From assembly GCA_046715035.1 (NCBI GenBank), contig JBKJZR010000103.1, positions 1 to 5,845 of the forward strand: DNA of 5,845 nt, written 5' to 3'. A program made the position numbers and the translations under genes. The DNA comes from PALSA-1004 sp046715035. Lineage in GTDB: Bacteria > Pseudomonadota > Gammaproteobacteria > Burkholderiales > SG8-41. Of the stretch, positions 1-4,419 are shown piece after piece. Numbering within the stretch: position 1 is the first letter of the stretch; every line of letters begins with the position of its first letter. Below the pieces are notes generated by a model, which made no database searches, had not been told where the DNA came from, and saw only the letters and a list, made by a program, of their open reading frames with translations.

Positions 1-39
1 CACTCCTCACTCCTCACTCCTCACTCCTCACTCCTCACT
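1..39. repeat. Heptanucleotide tandem array (CACTCCT)n
   Basis: Five perfect copies of CACTCCT (1-35) are followed by a partial copy CACT (36-39). The array begins at the first base of the window, so its true length is unknown. It contains no stop codon in any plus-strand frame. It ends three bases before the ATG at 43, so a pure pyrimidine-rich repeat occupies the place where a Shine-Dalgarno site would be. The complementary strand reads AGGAGTG. Simple repeats whose unit is not a multiple of three are prone to slippage; whether this one varies cannot be told from one sequence. Confidence 0.95.
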
Positions 40-42
40 TCC

Positions 43-1200
43 ATGTCCTACCTCAAGCTGATCCTGCGCAACGCCCTGCGTCACCGGCTGCGCACGGGCC
101 TGACCGTGCTCGGCATCGTCGTGGCGATACTCGCCTTCGGCCTTCTGCGCACGGTGGTGGACGCGTGGTATGCGGGCGCCGAAGCGGCCTCGTCGACGCG
201 GCTCGTCACACGCAATGCGATCTCGCTCGTGTTCCCGCTGCCGCTCACCTACAGCGCGAAGATCCGGCAGATCGCGGGCGTGAAAGCGGTATCCCATGCC
301 AACTGGTTCGGCGGAGTCTATGTTTCCGAGAAAAACTTCTTTCCGCAATTCGCCGTTCAGGCGGCGAGCTACTTCGAGCTGTACCCCGAGTTTGTGGTGC
401 CGCCGGCCGAAATGCGCGAGTTCCTGCGCGACCGCAAGGGCGCCATCATCGGCCGCAAGCTGGCGGGCACGTACGGCTTCAGGATCGGCGACGTGGTGCC
501 GCTGCGCGGAACCATATTCCCGGGCAGCTGGGAGTTCGTAGTGCGCGGCATCTATGACGGTGCCGAAGCGAAAACCGACACTGCGCAGTTCTTCTTCCAC
601 TGGGATTATCTCAATGAGACGCTGCGCAAGACCGTGCCGCGGCGCGCCAACACCGTCGGTGTTTACGTCGTCGGACTGACCGCTTCTGACCGGGCCGCGG
701 AAGTCGCCGCGGCAATCGATGCCACATTCAGGAATTCGCTCGCCGAGACGCTGACCGAAACCGAGCAGGCATTCCAGCTCGGTTTCGTCGCCATGACCGA
801 GGCGATCGTCGTGGCCATCAAGATCGTGTCGTTCCTCGTGATCGCCATCATCATGGCGGTCATGGCGAACACGATGGCAATGACGGCGCGCGAGCGCATG
901 GCCGAGTATGCGACGCTCAAGGCGCTCGGCTTCGGGCCGCATCATCTCGCCCTGCTCATCTGTGGCGAATCGGTGGCGATCGCGGTCGCAGGCGGCGCCC
1001 TAGGGATCGCGCTCACCTACCCGGTTGCGCAAGGTTTCGGAAGGGCGATGGGCAGCCTGTTTCCCGTGTTCAACGTCAACACGGCAACGGTGGGCATGCA
1101 GATCGCAGCAGCATTGGTCATTGGCACGGTCGCCGCGCTGTTTCCGTGCATACGTGCTGCCCGGATGCGCATCGCCGAGGGCCTGCGCAGCATCGGGTAG
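43..1200 (+). CDS. ABC transporter permease, FtsX/MacB type (first of a pair)
   Basis: A 385-residue inner-membrane permease of a type VII (MacB/LolCE-like) ABC exporter. The order is a basic N-terminus, helix 1 at about residues 19-37, a large extracytoplasmic domain of the MacB_PCD kind (about 40-245), then helices 2-4 at about 254-277, 301-328 and 350-370. The FtsX-domain signature is visible as RERMAEYATLKALGFG (283-298), the cytoplasmic coupling segment that meets the ATPase, and as the C-terminal PCIRAARMRIAEGLRSIG. Such exporters use ATP to drive periplasmic events such as lipoprotein, peptide or drug export, rather than simple transmembrane transport. The substrate cannot be read from the sequence. 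The ATG at 43 is chosen because MSYLKLILRNALRHRLRT is a typical family N-terminus. No Shine-Dalgarno is present and the frame stays open to the left edge, so a start further upstream cannot be excluded. The second permease follows after 61 bases. Confidence 0.9.
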   Translation: MSYLKLILRNALRHRLRTGLTVLGIVVAILAFGLLRTVVDAWYAGAEAASSTRLVTRNAISLVFPLPLTYSAKIRQIAGVKAVSHANWFGGVYVSEKNFFPQFAVQAASYFELYPEFVVPPAEMREFLRDRKGAIIGRKLAGTYGFRIGDVVPLRGTIFPGSWEFVVRGIYDGAEAKTDTAQFFFHWDYLNETLRKTVPRRANTVGVYVVGLTASDRAAEVAAAIDATFRNSLAETLTETEQAFQLGFVAMTEAIVVAIKIVSFLVIAIIMAVMANTMAMTARERMAEYATLKALGFGPHHLALLICGESVAIAVAGGALGIALTYPVAQGFGRAMGSLFPVFNVNTATVGMQIAAALVIGTVAALFPCIRAARMRIAEGLRSIG

Positions 1201-1205
1201 GCGTC

Positions 1206-1265
1206 ATGAGGGACAGTCCACGACTTACGAACCTCGATTGCGTCCTCGTACTGACCCGCGGATGA
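1206..1265 (+). CDS. Possible 19-codon leader ORF overlapping the next start codon
   Basis: An ATG six bases after the stop of the first permease opens a 19-codon frame (MRDSPRLTNLDCVLVLTRG). Its TGA at 1263-1265 overlaps the ATG of the second permease at 1262-1264 in an ATGA arrangement. A GGGTAGG stretch at 1196-1202 could serve as a weak ribosome binding site. The second permease has no good Shine-Dalgarno of its own, so termination-reinitiation at the ATGA would explain how it is translated. The peptide has no recognisable features, and an ORF this short is easily produced by chance. Confidence 0.15.
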   Translation: MRDSPRLTNLDCVLVLTRG

Positions 1266-2428
1266 AGATCCCCTTCTCTTATAGCCTGCGCAACCTGTGG
1301 ACGCGCAAGGTGACGACGCTGCTCACTGCGGGAGGCATGGCGCTGGTGGTGTTCGTTTACGCGACTGTACTGATGCTGGAGGAAGGCCTGAAACGCACGC
1401 TCGTCGACACGGGCTCTTACGATAATGTCGTCGTGATCCGGCGCTCGGCGCAGACCGAGGTGCAAAGCGGCGTCGATCGTGCGCAGGCCGCGCTGATCGA
1501 GAGCCAGCCCGAAATCGCCTACGGGGCGGGCGGCGAGCGCCTCGTATCGAAGGAAATCGTGGTGCTCGTCAACCTGCATAAGCGCGACTCCGGCAAGCCG
1601 ACGAACGTGCTGATCCGCGGCGTTGCGCCGAATGGCATCATCCTGCGTCCACAGGTAAAGATCGTCGCGGGTCGTGCGTTTCGCCCGGGCGCTTCGGAAA
1701 TCATCGCCGGCCGCAGCGCCGCGCAGCGCTTTCGGGGCGCAGCGATCGGCGAGACGCTCTGGTTCGGTCTGCGCGAATGGACCGTCGTCGGCACATTCGA
1801 CGCGGGCAACAGCGGCTTCGATTCCGAGATCTGGGGCGATGGCGATCAGCTGATGCAGGCGTTTCGCAGGCCCGTCTATTCCTCGGTGCTGATCAAGCTC
1901 AGCGACGCTACGCGCTTTCCCGAAGTGAAGACGCGTCTGGAGGCCGATCAGCGCCTGACCGTGGAAGCCAAGCGCGAGAATATGTTTTATGCCGACCAGT
2001 CGCGGCTGCTGGCGAACTTCATCAGATATCTCGGGCTGACGCTGTCGATCATTTTTTCAGTGGGTGCGATCATCGGTGCGATGATCACGATGTACGCATC
2101 GGTCGCCAACCGCACGGCCGAGATCGGCACGTTGCGCGCGCTGGGCTTCCGGAGCCGCAGCGTGCTGGCAGCATTCATGCTCGAGGCGGTGCTGCTGGGG
2201 CTGGCAGGCGGCATCGCCGGTCTCGCGCTGGCATCATTGATGCAGCTATTCACGATTTCCACCATGAACTGGCAGTCCTTTGCGGAATTGGCGTTCAGTT
2301 TTACCCTCACGCCGCGCATCGCGGTCGAGTCGCTGGTCTTCGCGCTGGTGATGGGCGTGGTCGGGGGCTTCCTGCCCGCGATCCGCGCCGCGCGGCTCAG
2401 CATCGTCGATGCGCTGCGCGCGATCTGA
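1262..2428 (+). CDS. ABC transporter permease, FtsX/MacB type (second of a pair)
   Basis: A 388-residue permease with the same plan as its upstream neighbour. It has a basic N-terminus (MKIPFSYSLRNLWTRKVTT), helix 1 at about 17-37, an extracytoplasmic MacB_PCD-like domain at about 40-250, and helices near 255-280, 300-330 and 352-372. The coupling motif is canonical: NRTAEIGTLRALGF (283-296). The C-terminus LPAIRAARLSIVDALRAI is the usual FtsX-family ending. The two permeases differ widely in sequence, so they probably form a heterodimer on one ATPase dimer, as LolC and LolE do. The ATG at 1262 fits the family N-terminus. The frame stays open upstream to 1025, but that stretch overlaps the first permease and reads as a shadow of it. 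No ATP-binding subunit lies downstream in the window. The substrate is unknown. Confidence 0.92.
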   Translation: MKIPFSYSLRNLWTRKVTTLLTAGGMALVVFVYATVLMLEEGLKRTLVDTGSYDNVVVIRRSAQTEVQSGVDRAQAALIESQPEIAYGAGGERLVSKEIVVLVNLHKRDSGKPTNVLIRGVAPNGIILRPQVKIVAGRAFRPGASEIIAGRSAAQRFRGAAIGETLWFGLREWTVVGTFDAGNSGFDSEIWGDGDQLMQAFRRPVYSSVLIKLSDATRFPEVKTRLEADQRLTVEAKRENMFYADQSRLLANFIRYLGLTLSIIFSVGAIIGAMITMYASVANRTAEIGTLRALGFRSRSVLAAFMLEAVLLGLAGGIAGLALASLMQLFTISTMNWQSFAELAFSFTLTPRIAVESLVFALVMGVVGGFLPAIRAARLSIVDALRAI

Positions 2429-2522
2429 GACGCGAGAATTCAATAGTCGATCTCGGCCTTTGCCCAGGCACGTTTGATGCGAGGGAGTTGCATTCGTCAA
2501 CGCGGGGCCGCGCACCGGCGCC

Positions 2523-2528
2523 TATACT
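2523..2528 (+). promoter_or_regulatory. Candidate -10 element for the MFS gene
   Basis: TATACT lies about 87 bases before the proposed start of the MFS gene, inside the 186-base gap that follows the second permease. The bases 17 upstream (2500-2505, ACGCGG) are a poor -35, so this is a -10-only candidate. The 2429-2614 gap shows no convincing rho-independent terminator: a 5-bp stem (2433-2437 with 2451-2455) is not followed by a T tract. Confidence 0.3.
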
Positions 2529-2614
2529 TCCCCGGCCATGCACCCGCAAGCTTTGCCCGGCTCGAGGCGCAATCGCCATTGCAACTGCCCCTTGTCAGTC
2601 AGGCGCCAACGTTG

Positions 2615-3793
2615 ATGGCGATGGATAACCCTGCGCTCGAGGCCAGGCGCATCGCCATTGCGGGAATGATCGCGCTGATTGCGGCGATGGGGATCGGGCG
2701 TTTCGTTTTTACGCCGCTGCTGCCGATGATGCAGCACGATGCGGGCCTGACGATCACCGCTGGCGGATGGCTGGCCGCGGCGAATTACTTCGGCTATTTC
2801 GCGGGCGCGTTGTCGGCGGTATGGCTGCACGTTCAGGCGTCGCTCATGGTGCGCATCGGTCTGGTGCTCAATGCCATTTTGCTGGCGGCGATGGGACTCG
2901 GTGACAGCCTCGGCTGGTGGCTGGCGATCCGCGCGCTGGCCGGCATCTTCAGTGCATGGGTGCTCGTGTTCGGCTCGACCGTCGTGCTCAGACGACTTGC
3001 GCAGCGCGGCCACGTCGCGCTGGGCAGCGTGATGTTTGCCGGCGTCGGCATCGGCATTGCGTTGAGCGGATTGCTGTGCATCGGGTTTGTCGCGGCGCAT
3101 TTGCGCTCGAGCACCGCATGGCTGGTCCTCAGCGCGGTCGCGCTGCTCGCTGCCGGGTTCGCGTGGCCGGCTTTCCAGGTCGAGCGGGAGTCGATGTCGG
3201 AGATTGCGGCCATACGTCGGGATCGATTCCGCTGGACGCGCGCGATGGTGGGACTCATTGCGGGCTATGGATTGTTCGGCTTCGGCTATATCATCCCCGC
3301 CACATTCCTGCCGGTGATCGCCCGCGATGCTTTGGCCGATCCCCAATACTACGTATGGTTTTGGCCCGCTTGCGGGATCGCGGCAGCCGCATCGACGCTG
3401 CTGAGCGTGCCGTTGGCGCGACGCCTCGGTGACCGCAGCCTGCTGAGCGGCTGTTACCTCGCGGAAGCGCTGGGCATAGCACTGCCGGCGTTGAGCGCGC
3501 ATCCGGCAGCCTTGGCAGCGGGGACGGTGCTCTTTGGAACGACGTTCGTAGTGATTACCGTCGCTGCACTGCGCGAGGCGCGCGCAATGGCGCCCGCACA
3601 CGCCAATCGGCTGATTGCAGCGATGACCGCGGCATTCGCAGCAGGCCAGATCGCAGGACCGGTGGTGACTGCCCATCTGGTTCAGGTGCAGGGCACGTTC
3701 AAGTGGCCTTTGCTGATGGCGGCCGCTGCGCTTCTGCTCGCGGTCGCGTTGCTGCCGCCCCGGGCTGGAACGGGAACGCAGGCTGCGTCATGA
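2615..3793 (+). CDS. YbfB/YjiJ-type major facilitator superfamily transporter
   Basis: A 392-residue inner-membrane carrier with about twelve hydrophobic segments, close to the roughly 390-400 residues usual for this family. The diagnostic part is the first-helix motif GIGRFVFTPLLPMM (26-39) followed by GWLAAANYFGYFAGAL (51-66), typical of the YbfB/YjiJ group (Pfam MFS_4). A charged central loop around 188-210 (ERESMSEIAAIRRDRFRW) separates the two six-helix halves. MFS carriers are driven by ion gradients, and members of this group are generally annotated as putative efflux carriers; the substrate is unknown. The start at 2615 gives MAMDNPALEARRIAIAG, a normal family N-terminus; ATG 2621 is equally possible. 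No clear Shine-Dalgarno precedes either. The frame stays open upstream to a TTG at 2474, but the extra 47 residues look non-coding. The gene has its own upstream gap, so co-transcription with the permeases is unproven. Confidence 0.9.
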   Translation: MAMDNPALEARRIAIAGMIALIAAMGIGRFVFTPLLPMMQHDAGLTITAGGWLAAANYFGYFAGALSAVWLHVQASLMVRIGLVLNAILLAAMGLGDSLGWWLAIRALAGIFSAWVLVFGSTVVLRRLAQRGHVALGSVMFAGVGIGIALSGLLCIGFVAAHLRSSTAWLVLSAVALLAAGFAWPAFQVERESMSEIAAIRRDRFRWTRAMVGLIAGYGLFGFGYIIPATFLPVIARDALADPQYYVWFWPACGIAAAASTLLSVPLARRLGDRSLLSGCYLAEALGIALPALSAHPAALAAGTVLFGTTFVVITVAALREARAMAPAHANRLIAAMTAAFAAGQIAGPVVTAHLVQVQGTFKWPLLMAAAALLLAVALLPPRAGTGTQAAS

Positions 3794-3846
3794 CGATGAA
3801 CCGATCTTCCCGCAGACGTCTCTTAACAGCGCGCAAGTCCGGCGAG

Positions 3847-3861
3847 TTGTAAGAGTTACAA
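3847..3861. promoter_or_regulatory. Perfect palindrome TTGTAA-GAG-TTACAA, operator candidate
   Basis: Six-base arms are perfectly complementary around a 3-base centre. The size and spacing resemble a binding site for a dimeric helix-turn-helix regulator. It lies 53 bases after the MFS stop and 559 bases before the poly-HAMP start. A TAGAAT sequence at 3885-3890 could be a -10, but the spacing to TTACAA (23 bases) is too long for a standard promoter. I cannot name a regulator for it. Confidence 0.35.
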
Positions 3862-3879
3862 GCCTAGACAATAGGGTCG

Positions 3880-3945
3880 CATCGTAGAATTGCGATGGCC
3901 GGTCTCCGGCGACGCCGCCTGTCGGACTTAGCGGGTGCGACAGGC
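3880..3945 (+). other. Cluster of three consecutive hairpins, possible structured RNA
   Basis: Three stems follow one another closely: CATCG (3880-3884) with CGATG (3893-3897); GCCGG (3898-3902) with CCGGC (3906-3910) and a TCT loop; and GCCTGTCG (3917-3924) with CGACAGGC (3938-3945) around a 13-base loop. A competing pairing exists between GTCGCA (3876-3881) and TGCGAC (3937-3942), which would disrupt the first and third stems. The last stem is followed by TTATAG rather than a T run, so it is at best a poor terminator. I compared it by eye with the fluoride and c-di-GMP riboswitches and saw no convincing match. Confidence 0.3.
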
Positions 3946-3951
3946 TTATAG

Positions 3952-4076
3952 AAAACCGCCCCATTGGTTCTGAATAATGTTTAATTCACAACCGTTTCAC
4001 GTCGACTCAGCACGCAGCAACGACATTGCGAAGGCTTTTTTGACGCCACTTGCCCATTCTTTTTCAGGGCGGTTTT
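3952..4076. repeat. Long-range inverted repeat AAAACCGCCC / GGGCGGTTTT
   Basis: AAAACCGCCC (3952-3961) is perfectly complementary to GGGCGGTTTT (4067-4076), with 105 bases between. The enclosed segment is distinctly AT-richer than the surrounding genes. In RNA the arms could close a large loop; in DNA they could mark the ends of a small inserted element. No flanking target-site duplication is evident. Confidence 0.4.
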
Positions 4077-4082
4077 GCCTAA

Positions 4083-4114
4083 GGAACTTGTCGGACTCAA
4101 GTCCGACAAGCTCC
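4083..4114. repeat. REP-like palindrome around GTCGGACT
   Basis: Perfect 11-base arms CTTGTCGGACT (4087-4097) and AGTCCGACAAG (4100-4110) flank a 2-base centre. After one A/C mismatch, GGA (4083-4085) pairs with TCC (4112-4114), making a 14-pair stem. The core TGTCGGACT also occurs at 3920-3928 in the arm and loop of an upstream hairpin, so the motif appears twice in this gap. Intergenic position, strong dyad and repetition fit a repetitive extragenic palindrome. It lacks a T tract, so it is not a standard terminator, though it could protect or attenuate a transcript. Confidence 0.6.
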
Positions 4115-4148
4115 TGGTGGTTGCTTTCCGGCACACTGGCCTATGTCA

Positions 4149-4154
4149 TATACT
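4149..4154 (+). promoter_or_regulatory. Candidate -10 element TATACT upstream of a small ORF
   Basis: TATACT would place a transcript start at about 4161-4162, just before GGGGGAGGG and the ATG at 4181. The -35 is weak: TTTCCG at 4125-4130 has an 18-base spacer, and the better-looking TTGCTT at 4121-4126 is 22 bases away. It sits directly downstream of the REP-like palindrome. Confidence 0.3.
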
Positions 4155-4174
4155 CATCCCCGGGGGAGGGACAA

Positions 4175-4196
4175 CCATCCATGAATCAGAGGATGG
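4175..4196 (+). other. Hairpin presenting an ATG in its loop
   Basis: CCATCC (4175-4180) pairs perfectly with GGATGG (4191-4196) around a 10-base loop that begins with the ATG of the candidate small ORF at 4181. Such a fold could affect initiation there. A 6-bp stem is modest and may be coincidental. Confidence 0.25.
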
Positions 4197-4375
4197 CCAT
4201 GGAGGTGTGCGCAGCGCACGTCGTTCGCATTGAGGCTGCTTCCGCGGCTAGCTGCTGCATTCCTGACCCGCATTGCTGCCGCCTGCCAAGTCGCGGCATG
4301 GCATTAACACTTGCAGCGACTTCCCGCGCGTCCACGGCGCAGTCCCTACGCGCGTTGTTTAGCCTCGACCAATAG
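4181..4375 (+). CDS. Hypothetical small ORF, 64 codons
   Basis: The frame begins MNQRMAMEVCAAHVVRIEAA, ends LRALFSLDQ, and has five cysteines, two pairs of them in SCCIPDPHCC (24-33). A purine-rich GGGGGAGGG at 4162-4170 ends 10 bases before the ATG, the best ribosome binding site in this gap, and TATACT at 4149-4154 is suitably placed for a short leader. It stops 44 bases before the poly-HAMP start, so it could be a leader peptide or co-transcribed small protein. Against it, I recognise no family, the frame stays open upstream to 3977 as chance frames in GC-rich DNA often do, and it contains palindromes at both the start site and codons 9-13. Existence and function are both uncertain. Confidence 0.25.
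   Translation: MNQRMAMEVCAAHVVRIEAASAASCCIPDPHCCRLPSRGMALTLAATSRASTAQSLRALFSLDQ
4207..4219. promoter_or_regulatory. Perfect 13-base palindrome GTGCGC-A-GCGCAC
   Basis: Six-base arms surround a single central A. It lies 58 bases downstream of the TATACT at 4149 and about 200 bases before the poly-HAMP gene. It may be an operator or an RNA hairpin within the leader. The GC-rich composition makes a chance palindrome of this kind more likely. Confidence 0.25.
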
Positions 4376-4406
4376 CGTAGCGCGGCTCCCTCGAGCGCGC
4401 ACCTGC

Positions 4407-4410
4407 GGAG
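4407..4410 (+). promoter_or_regulatory. Ribosome binding site of the poly-HAMP gene
   Basis: GGAG lies nine bases before the ATG at 4420, within TGCGGAGATACGGTCC. It is the best-spaced Shine-Dalgarno before a major gene here and supports 4420 over the later ATG at 4453. Confidence 0.7.
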
Positions 4411-4419
4411 ATACGGTCC

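Larger units (their letters stand above)
3794..4419. other. 626-base intergenic region rich in inverted repeats
   Basis: No confident protein gene is visible on either strand. The region includes an AT-rich patch (about 3946-4065) unlike the flanking genes. In order it holds a TTGTAA/TTACAA palindrome, several consecutive hairpins at 3880-3945, a long-range inverted repeat (3952-3961 with 4067-4076), a REP-like palindrome, a -10-like TATACT, and a candidate 64-codon ORF before the poly-HAMP gene. A 132-codon frame (3977-4375) crosses it, but its start has no ribosome binding site and it runs through the palindrome. The region probably carries the promoter and leader of the poly-HAMP gene and the end of the MFS transcript. 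Confidence 0.6.

Noticed and set aside
1..39. CRISPR array
   Set aside because: The repeats are seven bases and directly adjacent without spacers, so this is a simple sequence repeat.
28..945. A 305-codon minus-strand frame opposite the first permease
   Set aside because: It is rich in R, H, D and E, has no family resemblance, and lies antisense to a well-supported permease whose codon bias explains the open frame.
2474..2614. N-terminal extension of the MFS protein to a TTG at 2474
   Set aside because: It would add 47 residues before a family-typical N-terminus and would contain the candidate -10 sequence; it looks like intergenic DNA.
2522..3676. A 384-codon minus-strand frame opposite the MFS gene
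   Set aside because: Low-complexity charged translation typical of the antisense of a hydrophobic GC-rich gene; the plus-strand MFS motifs are unambiguous.
3892..3945. Resemblance to a fluoride riboswitch (GCGATGG, then CCGCCTG)
   Set aside because: Only short fragments match by eye, the conserved 3' part of that aptamer is missing, and the downstream gene is not a fluoride exporter.
4017..4041. Possible terminator GCAA/TTGC followed later by a run of T
   Set aside because: The stem is only four base pairs and is separated from the T tract by GAAGGC, too weak for a rho-independent terminator.
3977..4180. Upstream extension of the small ORF to an ATG at 3977
   Set aside because: No ribosome binding site precedes 3977, the extension translates straight through the REP-like palindrome, and it has no recognisable sequence.
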